Made by a program: the position numbers and the translations under genes. The notes below the pieces were generated by a model. The model saw only the letters and a program-made list of their open reading frames with translations, was not told the DNA's origin and searched no databases. Positions 16,937 through 25,131 of a stretch of DNA of 64,000 nt are shown piece by piece; within the stretch, counting starts at the first letter, position 1, and every line of letters starts with the position of its first letter. This DNA is from Lysobacter avium (GTDB lineage Bacteria > Pseudomonadota > Gammaproteobacteria > Xanthomonadales > Xanthomonadaceae): assembly GCF_015209745.1 (NCBI RefSeq), contig NZ_CP063657.1, forward strand, positions 310,001 through 374,000. Direction: 5' to 3'.

Positions 16937-17608
16937 ATGAAAACCGTCCTAATCACCGGCGCCAATCGCGGCATCGGCCTCGCCCTGACCCGCCAGTACA
17001 GCGCCCGCGGCGACAAGGTGATTGCCGCCTGCCGCCAGTCCAGCGATGCGCTGGAAAAGACGGGCGTGCAGGTGGAGGCGGGTGTGGACGTCACCGATGA
17101 CGCCGCGCTGACAGGCCTGGCTCAGCGCCTCGGCGACACCCGCCTGGATGTGCTCGTGCTCAACGCCGGCATCATGACCCGCGAGGCCTTTGGCGAGATC
17201 CAGACCGATGGTTGGGAGGACATGCGACGCCAGTTCGAGGTCAATGCAATGGGCCCGCTGCGGGTCGCGCAGGCGCTTTCGGGCCACCTGGCCGAGGACG
17301 CGAAGATCGGCATCATCACCAGCCGGATGGGATCGATGGCTGACAACGGATCGGGCGGCCGCTACGGCTACCGTGCGTCCAAGGCGGCGGTCAACGCGAT
17401 CGGCAAGTCGCTGGCCGTGGACATGGAGTCGCGCGGTGTCGCGGTGTTCCTGCTGCATCCGGGCTTCGTCGCCACCGACATGGTGGGTGGCAAGGGCGAG
17501 GTCAGCCCTGAGCACGCCGCCGCGCAACTGGTCGAGCGACTGGACAAGCTGACGCTGGGTGAGACCGGCACGTTCTGGCACGCCAACGGTACCGAGCTGC
17601 CCTGGTAA
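16937..17608 (+). CDS. Short-chain dehydrogenase/reductase (SDR), C-factor-like
   Basis: 223-residue Rossmann-fold oxidoreductase. Cofactor motif TGANRGIG at 7-14, then VLNAGIM near 75, the catalytic Ser region ITSRMGSM near 126-133, and YGYRASKAA with Tyr/Lys near 144-148. It resembles short C-factor (CsgA)-like and carbonyl-reductase SDRs. A GGAG-like site precedes the ATG. It converges with the lipoprotein gene on the opposite strand, 30 bases away. The substrate cannot be told from sequence. Confidence 0.88.
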   Translation: MKTVLITGANRGIGLALTRQYSARGDKVIAACRQSSDALEKTGVQVEAGVDVTDDAALTGLAQRLGDTRLDVLVLNAGIMTREAFGEIQTDGWEDMRRQFEVNAMGPLRVAQALSGHLAEDAKIGIITSRMGSMADNGSGGRYGYRASKAAVNAIGKSLAVDMESRGVAVFLLHPGFVATDMVGGKGEVSPEHAAAQLVERLDKLTLGETGTFWHANGTELPW

Positions 17609-17638
17609 ACCCGCCGCCGCCTTGGCGCCGACGAGCGA

Positions 17639-18280
17639 CTACTTCGCTTTTGGCGCGAAGCGGAACGTGCCGCTGATCGGCCGCGTGTCGCCCTGCTCGT
17701 CGGCAAACAGGCCGTCGAACTGGCCATCCACCGCGACCACCTTCGTGCTGTGGGTGCCCTCTTCCGTCTCCACCGACTTGATGGTCAGGGTGCCCGACTG
17801 CGAGGTGAACTCGCCAGCCAGCCCGGTGTCCTTGCCCAAGGGGATGGTCACCGCCGCGCTGTCCGCGCCGGAGACCTCGCTGGCGAGCTGGTAATTGCCC
17901 GGCGCCGTGTTACCGGCGGCAATTTCCACCGTGAGCAGGCCAAAACTGGCGAGCGCCTGCTCGCGTTGCGCCTCGGGATCGGCCTCCTTGCCGGCCGCTT
18001 TAGCCGCCGCCGTATTCACCCAGCCGGTGGCCATCCGGAAACTCAGCGGCGCATCCGCGTAGCCGGGCAGCATGCCGGCGGACGCGGTGGCGTCCAGCTT
18101 CCAGCCCTCGCTGGCGAGCGTGAGCCCGTTGCTGTTCTTGGACGCCTTGCTGCCCGAACCGGTCGGCGACGTATCCGCGTCGCTGCCGCAACCGGCCAGG
18201 CCTGCCGCCGCGATCGCCAGCGCCGCGGGGAGCAACAGCTGGGTGAGCTTCCTGAAACGGTGGGTCGTGGGTGCAGTCAT
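17639..18280 (-). CDS. Predicted lipoprotein of unknown function
   Basis: 213 residues. The leader ends LAIAAAGLAGC with a lipobox cysteine near 31, followed by a Ser/Gly/Lys-rich linker (GSGSKASKNS). The mature domain contains beta-rich sequence (GNYQLASEVSGADSAAVTIP, and SGTFRFAPKAK at the end). AAGGAG precedes the ATG by seven bases. It is transcribed away from the isoaspartyl dipeptidase gene. I do not recognise the family; an envelope location is well supported and nothing more. Confidence 0.8.
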   Translation of the reverse strand: MTAPTTHRFRKLTQLLLPAALAIAAAGLAGCGSDADTSPTGSGSKASKNSNGLTLASEGWKLDATASAGMLPGYADAPLSFRMATGWVNTAAAKAAGKEADPEAQREQALASFGLLTVEIAAGNTAPGNYQLASEVSGADSAAVTIPLGKDTGLAGEFTSQSGTLTIKSVETEEGTHSTKVVAVDGQFDGLFADEQGDTRPISGTFRFAPKAK

Positions 18281-18547
18281 GACGTGACTCCTTCGGCAAT
18301 GGGATCAATGTTGTCGGAACGGGCGGGGAATCCGCCCGATGCAGAACTGAAGACACGAGCTTTGCCGCCGGTTCCGGACATCCGCCGACCCGCGGCTCCG
18401 GCATGACCGATAAGGTCGCCACCGTGGAATACTGGAGCATGCGCGCTGGCGCGGCCTCGACCCTGCCCGCACCCGTTCCTCTGTACGGTGCGCATTGTCA
18501 GGATGACCGCCACCGTCGGCGGCATCTTCCCAGAGGGTCTTTCCAAC

Positions 18548-19732
18548 GTGCCAGAGTCACCGCTGCTTCTGCTCCGCAACGCCGACGTGCACGCCCCGGC
18601 CCACCTGGGTTGGCAGGACCTGCTGATCGGCGGTGGCAGGATCCTCGCGATGCAGCCTTCCCAGGATGCCGCCGGGTCGCCGCCCACCCATACCACCTCG
18701 ATCGATCTTCACGGCCGTCGCGTGCTGCCCGGCTTGATCGATGGCCATACCCACATCACAGGAGGCGGCGGCGAGGCCGGCGCCCACACCCGCGTGCCAC
18801 CGGTGCCGCTGTCGCGCTTTACCCTGGCCGGAATCACCACCGTGGTCGGCCTGCTGGGCACCGACGACACCACGCGCTCCACCCGCGAACTGGTAGCGAC
18901 CGTCAACGGCCTGCGCAACGAGGGCATGAACGCCTACGCCTACACCGGTGGTTACCACCTGCCGGTGGCGACGGTGACCGGCAGCGTGCGCGACGACCTG
19001 GCCTTCATCGACTGCCTGATCGGCGTCGGCGAGCTGGCGATCTGCGACCACCGCTCCAGCCAGCCAACCCGTGACGAGCTGCTGCGGGTCGCCGCCGATG
19101 CCCACGTCGGCGGCTTGCTGACCGGCAAGGCCGGCATCCTGCATTTGCACCTGGGCGACGGCCCGCGCGGACTGGCGCAGGTGCGCGAGGCGCTGGACGC
19201 CAGCGAGATTCCCGCGCGCGTGTTCAACCCGACCCATGTCAACCGTCGCCGCGCGCTGTTCGAGGAAGCGCTCGAGCTTGCGCGCCGCGGCTGCACCATC
19301 GACATCACCGCCTTTCCCGTCGCCGCCGACGAGGACGCCTGGGCGGCCGATGAGGCGCTGCTGCGCTACCTGGCCAGCGGCGCACCTGCCGAGCAGGTCA
19401 CGATCAGTTCCGATGGCGGCGGTTGTTTGCCGGTGTTCGATGATCAGGGCCGCATGCTCAGCATGGACATCGGCGCGCCGGACTCGTTGCACAGGACGCT
19501 CAAGACGCTGCTGGCGCGGGGCGAGGAACTGGCGCGCGTGCTGCCGGCGTTCACCAGCAACCCGGCGCGCCTGTTGCGGCTGGAAAGCAAGGGGCGGGTC
19601 GCGCAGGGCGCGGACGCGGATCTGTTGATTCTGGATGAGGACGACAATGTGAGTGATGTACTGATTTCCGGTCGCTGGTTCGTGCGCGATGGCCAGGCGG
19701 TCATCCGCGGCACCTTCGAGGGCGCGCGCTGA
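18548..19732 (+). CDS. iadA: Isoaspartyl dipeptidase (beta-aspartyl peptidase), metal-dependent
   Basis: Amidohydrolase that cleaves beta-aspartyl dipeptides; in this operon the likely substrate is beta-Asp-Arg released from cyanophycin. From GTG 18548 (394 residues) the metal ligands fall at His67 and His69 (DGHTHITGGGGEAG), His201 (ILHLHLGD) and His230 (NPTHVNRR), nearly the E. coli numbering, which supports this start; an upstream ATG at 18488 is the alternative. Position 162, the carboxylated lysine of the E. coli enzyme, is Glu (GVGELAICDHRS). The catalytic Asp is in ISSDGGG near 289. Its stop overlaps the cyanophycinase ATG. Confidence 0.92.
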   Translation: MPESPLLLLRNADVHAPAHLGWQDLLIGGGRILAMQPSQDAAGSPPTHTTSIDLHGRRVLPGLIDGHTHITGGGGEAGAHTRVPPVPLSRFTLAGITTVVGLLGTDDTTRSTRELVATVNGLRNEGMNAYAYTGGYHLPVATVTGSVRDDLAFIDCLIGVGELAICDHRSSQPTRDELLRVAADAHVGGLLTGKAGILHLHLGDGPRGLAQVREALDASEIPARVFNPTHVNRRRALFEEALELARRGCTIDITAFPVAADEDAWAADEALLRYLASGAPAEQVTISSDGGGCLPVFDDQGRMLSMDIGAPDSLHRTLKTLLARGEELARVLPAFTSNPARLLRLESKGRVAQGADADLLILDEDDNVSDVLISGRWFVRDGQAVIRGTFEGAR

Positions 19733-20574
19733 TGTGCCCCAGTCCCGTCCCCGACGGCGTCGACCGCGGCTGGATCATCCCCATCGGGGGCGGCGAGGAG
19801 AAGGAAAGCAATCCGCAGATACTCAAGCGCTTCGTCGACCTGTGCGGCGGCGATGCGGCCGACATCGTGGTGCTGCCGACCGCCAGTCGCCTGGTGGAGA
19901 CCGGCGAGCGCTACGAGGCGCTGTTCTCCGGGCTCGGCGCGGCGCGGGTGACCACGATCGATTTCGACACCCGCCGCGACTGCAACGAGCCCTCGCGGCT
20001 GGAACGCATCGCCCAGGCCAGCGGCATCTTCATGACCGGCGGCAACCAGCTGCGCCTGTCGACGATCGTGGGCGGCACGCCGGTGGCCAAACTCATCCGC
20101 CTGCGCAATGCCGAGGGCGTGCATGTGGCCGGCACCAGCGCCGGGGCGAGCTTCATCAGTGAGCACATGATCGCCTTCGGCGAGGAGGGCCCCACTGCCG
20201 TCGCGGGGGGCGTTCGCCTGGCGCCGGGGCTCGGCCTGACCAACCGGTTCATCATCGACCAGCACTTTCGCGAGCGCGACCGGATGGGTCGCCTGATGAC
20301 GGCGCTGGCCTACAACCCGTTTGCCGTGGGCCTGGGCCTGGACGAGGACACCGCGGCCTTCATCGGCCCCGACAACGTGCTGGAAGTGGAGGGCAGCGGT
20401 GGCATCACCGTGCTGGATGCCAGCGACATCAGCTTCACCTCGATGGACGTGGTGGATGAGGGGCAACCGGTCTCCATGTTGGGCCTGGTCCTGCACCAGC
20501 TCGTCGCGGGCAACACCTTCCATCTCAGTACCCGCCAGGCCTCGGCCGGCCGGTTGGCTCGCCAGAAGAGGTAA
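19732..20574 (+). CDS. cphB: Cyanophycinase
   Basis: Serine exopeptidase (peptidase family S51) that cuts cyanophycin, the Asp-backbone/Arg-sidechain storage polymer, into beta-Asp-Arg dipeptides. 280 residues, beginning WIIPIGGGEEKE near 14, with GGNQLRL near 103 and the nucleophile Ser136 in AGTSAGASFIS, followed by IIDQHFRERDRMGRL near 174. It sits between the dipeptidase that would finish the job and the synthetase that makes the polymer. The ATG shares a base with the iadA stop (TGATG). Confidence 0.96.
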   Translation: MCPSPVPDGVDRGWIIPIGGGEEKESNPQILKRFVDLCGGDAADIVVLPTASRLVETGERYEALFSGLGAARVTTIDFDTRRDCNEPSRLERIAQASGIFMTGGNQLRLSTIVGGTPVAKLIRLRNAEGVHVAGTSAGASFISEHMIAFGEEGPTAVAGGVRLAPGLGLTNRFIIDQHFRERDRMGRLMTALAYNPFAVGLGLDEDTAAFIGPDNVLEVEGSGGITVLDASDISFTSMDVVDEGQPVSMLGLVLHQLVAGNTFHLSTRQASAGRLARQKR

Positions 20575-20578
20575 CCCC

Positions 20579-23368
20579 ATGCGGATCCGCAATCGTTCGG
20601 TTTTCCTTGGTCCTTCGCTGTACGCGCATTTTCCGGTCATCCGCCTGGAGCTCGACCTGGGCGCGCTGGAGGCATGGCCGACGGTCCGGCTCGGTGCGGA
20701 GTTCATCGACGGCCTGGTGGCGGCACTGCCGGGGCTGGACGAGCACGGCTGCTCCTACCGCGAACCCGGCGGTTTCCTGCGCCGCCTGCGCGAGGACGAG
20801 GGGACGTGGCTGGGCCACGTGCTCGAGCATGTCGCGATCGAGCTGCAGAATGTGGCCGGTGCGGACGTGACCTTCGGCAGGACGCGCGGCACCGGCGAGC
20901 CGGGCGTGTATTCGGTGGTCTACGAGTACAAGCAGAAGGACGAGGGCCTGGAAGCCGGCGAGTTGGCGATGCGCCTGCTGACCTCGCTGCTGCCGGCGGA
21001 ACTGCAGACCGCGGGCATCCTTCCCGACGGCTGGGAGTGGTCTTCGGCGCGTGACGAATTCATCCGCTTCGCCCAGCGCCGGGCGCTGGGTCCGTCCACC
21101 AGCGCGATCGTCGCTGCCGCCCAGGCGCGTGACATCCCGTGGATGCGCCTGAACGATCACTCGCTGGTCCAGTTGGGCTACGGCAAGTACCAGCAACGCA
21201 TCCAGGCGACCGTGACCGGGAGGACCTCGCACATCGCGGTGGAACTTGCCGGCGACAAGGACGAAACCAACCAGATCCTCGGTGCGCTCGGCCTGCCGGT
21301 GCCGCGCCAGGCGCTGGTCCAGACCGAGGAGCTGGCGCTCAGGGCCGCCCGTCGCATTGGCTACCCGGTCGTGACCAAGCCCTACAACGGCAACCACGGC
21401 CGCGGCATCTCGATCCACCTGACCAACGAGGCCGAAGTGCGCGAAGGCTTCCATCTTGCGCAGGCGGTCTCGCGCTCGGTGATTGTGGAGACCTTTGTCC
21501 CCGGCGACGACCACCGCCTGCTCGTGATCAACGGCGAGCTTGTCGCGGCGACGCGGCGCACGCCGGGCCACATCATCGGCGACGGCCAACACGACGTCGC
21601 CCAACTGGTGGAGCTCGTCAATGCGGACCCGCGTCGCGGCGTTGGCCACGAGAAAGTGCTGACCCGGCTGGAGCTCGACGCGCAGGCGCTGACGATGCTG
21701 GAGCGCGTCGGCTACACGCCCGGCTCGGTACCGGCCGCCGATGAGGTCGTCTACCTGCGCTCCACCGGCAACCTGTCCACCGGCGGCACCGCCACCGATG
21801 TCACCGACATCATCCACCCCGACAACCGCGACATGGCGGTGCGTGCGGTTCAGGCAATCGGCCTGGACGTCGGCGGCGTCGACTTCCTTACCGAGAACAT
21901 CGCCGAGAGCTACAAGAGCGATGGCGGCGGCATCTGCGAGGTCAACGCCGCGCCAGGTTTCCGCATGCACGTCGCGCCGAGCGAAGGCATGGCGCGCGAT
22001 GTCGCCGGCCCGGTGGTGGACATGCTGTTCCCGCCCGGATCGCCCTCGCGGGTGCCGATCGCGGCGGTCACCGGCACCAACGGCAAGACCACCACCGCCC
22101 GGATGCTCGCCCACATCACCAAGATGGCCGGCTACACGCCCGGGCTGACCACCACCGACGGGGTCTACATCGACGGCCAGCGCACGGTGGAAGGCGACAT
22201 GACCGGCCCGGTGTCGACCCGCATGGTGCTGGCCGACCCGCACATTGACATGGCGGTGCTGGAAGTCGCGCGCGGCGGCCTGCTGCGCGCGGGCATGGGC
22301 GTGCCCTACGTGGACGTCGGCGCCGTGCTCAACGTGGCGGCCGACCACCTCGGCATGAAGGGCATCGACACCCTGGAGCAACTGGCCGAGGTCAAGCGCA
22401 TCGTCGCCGAGGTCGCGCGCGATTGCGCGGTGCTCAACGCCGACGATCCGATGGTGCTGAAGATGGCCGCCTATACCGATGCGGCCACCATCTGCTACGT
22501 CACCACCAACCCGCAGCATCCGCTGGTGCGCGAGCACATCCGCGCCGGTGGTCGCGCGTGCGCGCTGGAGGCCGGCATCAACGGCCAGATGATCACCCTG
22601 TACGACAAGGGCAGCCACATCCCGCTGCTGTGGACGCACCTGGTGCCGGCGACGCTGGAAGGGCGGGCGATGCACAACGTGCAGAACGCGATGTTCGCCG
22701 CCGCGATGGCGTTCTCGATGGGCATCAAGCTCGATGCCATCCGGCAGGGCCTGCGCACCTTCGACACGACGTTCTTCCAGGCCCCGGGGCGGATGAACGT
22801 GTTCGCCGAGCACCCCTTCAAGGTGATCTTCGACTACGCGCACAACGCGCACGCGGTCGGCGCAATGGCCGACCTGGCCCAGCGCATGGAAGTGGGCGGG
22901 CGACGCATCGTGGTGATCGCCGGCCCGGGCGACCGCCGCGACGAGGACCTGCGCGCGATCGCCGACGCTGTTGCCGGCCGCTTCGACCACTACATCTGCC
23001 GCCGCGACGACAACCTGCGCGGCCGCGATGGTGACGAGGTGCCCCGCATCCTGGCCAAGGCACTTCTCGCCCAAGGCGTGGACGAGGCGCAGGTCAGCAT
23101 CATCAACGAGGAGGAGGCCGCGATCGATGCTGCCCTGCGTATGGGCGAGCCCGGTGACCTGGTGCTGATCTTCGCCGATGCGCTGGTCCGCTCGTGGAAG
23201 CAGGTGATCAAGTTCCAGGCTGAAGGCGAGCCGTCGGCACCGCTCCGGCCCGAGGTGCCGGTGACGGCCGAGCCGGCCGATGAATCCATCCCTGCCTCGC
23301 TGGCCGATTACGAGGATCTTGTGCGCGATGAGCGCGGCGTGCGCCTGGCACGCGAGGAGAACGACTGA
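20579..23368 (+). CDS. cphA: Cyanophycin synthetase
   Basis: Builds the Asp-Arg polymer cyanophycin with ATP. 929 residues in three parts: an N domain at 1 to about 160 (SVFLGPSLYAHFPVIRLELD), an ATP-grasp domain at about 215-480 that adds Asp to the backbone (VVTKPYNGNHGRGISIH near 262, VETFVPGDDHRLLVINGEL near 303), and a Mur-ligase-like domain at about 490-900 that adds Arg (VTGTNGKTTTARML near 496, VFDYAHN-type stretch FDYAHNAHAVGAM near 750). The start follows cphB by four bases with GAGG upstream. The frame is open earlier but within cphB. Confidence 0.96.
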   Translation: MRIRNRSVFLGPSLYAHFPVIRLELDLGALEAWPTVRLGAEFIDGLVAALPGLDEHGCSYREPGGFLRRLREDEGTWLGHVLEHVAIELQNVAGADVTFGRTRGTGEPGVYSVVYEYKQKDEGLEAGELAMRLLTSLLPAELQTAGILPDGWEWSSARDEFIRFAQRRALGPSTSAIVAAAQARDIPWMRLNDHSLVQLGYGKYQQRIQATVTGRTSHIAVELAGDKDETNQILGALGLPVPRQALVQTEELALRAARRIGYPVVTKPYNGNHGRGISIHLTNEAEVREGFHLAQAVSRSVIVETFVPGDDHRLLVINGELVAATRRTPGHIIGDGQHDVAQLVELVNADPRRGVGHEKVLTRLELDAQALTMLERVGYTPGSVPAADEVVYLRSTGNLSTGGTATDVTDIIHPDNRDMAVRAVQAIGLDVGGVDFLTENIAESYKSDGGGICEVNAAPGFRMHVAPSEGMARDVAGPVVDMLFPPGSPSRVPIAAVTGTNGKTTTARMLAHITKMAGYTPGLTTTDGVYIDGQRTVEGDMTGPVSTRMVLADPHIDMAVLEVARGGLLRAGMGVPYVDVGAVLNVAADHLGMKGIDTLEQLAEVKRIVAEVARDCAVLNADDPMVLKMAAYTDAATICYVTTNPQHPLVREHIRAGGRACALEAGINGQMITLYDKGSHIPLLWTHLVPATLEGRAMHNVQNAMFAAAMAFSMGIKLDAIRQGLRTFDTTFFQAPGRMNVFAEHPFKVIFDYAHNAHAVGAMADLAQRMEVGGRRIVVIAGPGDRRDEDLRAIADAVAGRFDHYICRRDDNLRGRDGDEVPRILAKALLAQGVDEAQVSIINEEEAAIDAALRMGEPGDLVLIFADALVRSWKQVIKFQAEGEPSAPLRPEVPVTAEPADESIPASLADYEDLVRDERGVRLAREEND

Positions 23369-25116
23369 ACCTCCCGCCGACCGCGCCGATCGATGAGCTG
23401 TTCGACAGTTCCCGTCGCCTGACCGGACCGAACCGCTACTTCGGCGGCTGCGGCGCGGTGCTGGAGGTCTTTGAAACCTCGCCTGCGCTTTGCGCGCAGT
23501 GGGCCGCGGGCGTGCGGACCATGCGCGCCCACCTGGGCTGGCCGGATGCGGAGGTCGTCCTTGACATCCACCGGGCCGGCGCCGCGCTGGCGATGGCCGC
23601 GCCGCAGGACATGCTCTACACCGCCACCGAGGTCAACGAATGGGCCTGGCAGCGGGTTGCCCCCAACGCCGCTCACTGTGCGCTGCCGCATGCGCCCGCC
23701 CATCCCGCCAGCTGGGACGACGAGCTCGCGAGGCACACGCTGCGGCACCTTGCCGCCGATGAGGCCAATCCGCGTGCAATGTCCCTGATGCAGGCGGCCA
23801 ACGCGCGCGGGCTGCCGGCGTTCTTGGATGACGATGGCCTGACGCTGGGCGCAGGCGAGGGCGGTCGGAACTGGGCGCTGGACGCGCTGCCAGACGATGT
23901 GGCCTGGCCCGATCTGCACGACATCCCCACTGTCCTGGTGACCGGCTCCAACGGCAAGACCACCAGCGTGCGGCTGCTGGCCGCGCTGTTTGAACAGGCC
24001 GGCAAGACCGCGGGCTTCAACTGCACCGACGGCGTGTTTGTCGGCGACGCACGCGTTGCCCAGGGCGACTACTCCGGCCCCAACGGCGCCCGGCGGGTGC
24101 TGCGCGATACCCGCGTGCAGGCAGCGATCCTGGAAACGGCGCGCGGAGGCATCCTGCGCCGGGGTCTGGCCGTGCAGCATGCCCACGCCGGGCTGGTCAC
24201 CAACGTCAGCGCCGACCATTTCGGCGAGTACGGCGTGCACGACCTGTCCGACCTGGCCGATGCCAAGCTCGTCGTCGCCCGGGCCGTGAACGCCGATGGC
24301 GTGCTGGTGCTCAATGCCGACGATCCGCTGCTGGTGGAGAAATCCGCATCGCTTGCGTGCCCGCTCGCGTGGTTCTCGTTGGACGATCGCAATACGGTAC
24401 TGGTGGCGCATCGCCGGAGCGGCGGCGCTACCTGCGGAGTGGACGACGGCGTCCTGACATTGCGCGTGGACGGCCAGCGCCACCGCCTCGGCGAGGTGGC
24501 CGCGATGCCGCTGACGCTGGAGGGCAGCGCGCGTTACAACATCGCGAACCTGGCCGGGGCGGCGCTGCTGGCGGCAACCCAGGGAGTATCAGTGCGGGCC
24601 ATTGCCACCGTGCTGATGCAGTTCGGCGGTTCGCGCGAGGACAATCCCGGCCGCCTGGAGCGCTGGCACATCCGCGGGGCCGACGTCCTGCTTGATTACG
24701 CACACAACCCGGACGGCCTGGCCGGCCTGCTCGCGGTTGCCGCGCGGCTGCGCCAGCAACGCGGTGCGCGTCTGGGCCTGCTGCTCGGCCAGGCCGGTAA
24801 CCGCGACGACGATGCCATCCGCGACCTGGCCCGAACCGCGGCGGCAGTGCTGCCCGATCTGGTCGTGCTCAAGGATCTGGACGGCTACATCCGCGGTCGA
24901 CGCGCCGGCGAGGTGCCGGAGATTCTGCGCGGGCAGTTATTGCTGCAAGGCCTGCCCGAGTCGCGCCTGCAGACGATCCTGCCCGAGGTCGAGGCGGCGC
25001 AGGCGATCCTCGCATGGTCCCGGCCGGGCGACGTGCTGGTGTTGCCGGTGCACAACCTCGCCGCGCGCGCGGAGCTGATCGAGTGGTTGCAAGACAACGG
25101 CGGCGTGTCCGGCTAG
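23365..25116 (+). CDS. CphA-like Mur ligase lacking the ATP-grasp domain; apparent CTG start
   Basis: 583 residues from CTG 23365. A short N part (RRLTGPNRYFGGCGAVLEVF near 15-34) resembles the start of cyanophycin synthetase. The rest is a Mur-ligase unit with TVLVTGSNGKTTSVRLLAAL near 189-208, ETARGGILRRG, and DVLLDYAHNPDGLAGLL; no ATP-grasp region is present. No in-frame ATG, GTG or TTG exists between the stop at 23326 and GTG 23458, which would cut into the conserved N part. CTG 23365 has a clean AGGAG five bases upstream and overlaps the cphA stop (CTGA). It may add Arg or act on dipeptides; the exact reaction is unknown. Confidence 0.85.
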   Translation: MNLPPTAPIDELFDSSRRLTGPNRYFGGCGAVLEVFETSPALCAQWAAGVRTMRAHLGWPDAEVVLDIHRAGAALAMAAPQDMLYTATEVNEWAWQRVAPNAAHCALPHAPAHPASWDDELARHTLRHLAADEANPRAMSLMQAANARGLPAFLDDDGLTLGAGEGGRNWALDALPDDVAWPDLHDIPTVLVTGSNGKTTSVRLLAALFEQAGKTAGFNCTDGVFVGDARVAQGDYSGPNGARRVLRDTRVQAAILETARGGILRRGLAVQHAHAGLVTNVSADHFGEYGVHDLSDLADAKLVVARAVNADGVLVLNADDPLLVEKSASLACPLAWFSLDDRNTVLVAHRRSGGATCGVDDGVLTLRVDGQRHRLGEVAAMPLTLEGSARYNIANLAGAALLAATQGVSVRAIATVLMQFGGSREDNPGRLERWHIRGADVLLDYAHNPDGLAGLLAVAARLRQQRGARLGLLLGQAGNRDDDAIRDLARTAAAVLPDLVVLKDLDGYIRGRRAGEVPEILRGQLLLQGLPESRLQTILPEVEAAQAILAWSRPGDVLVLPVHNLAARAELIEWLQDNGGVSG

Positions 25117-25131
25117 TGGCTCCGGTCGGCG

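Noticed and set aside
20525..23074. An 849-codon open frame on the minus strand opposite cphA
   Set aside because: High-GC third positions leave the complementary frame open; the translation is Ala/Arg/His/Val-rich without motifs, while the plus strand encodes a complete cyanophycin synthetase.
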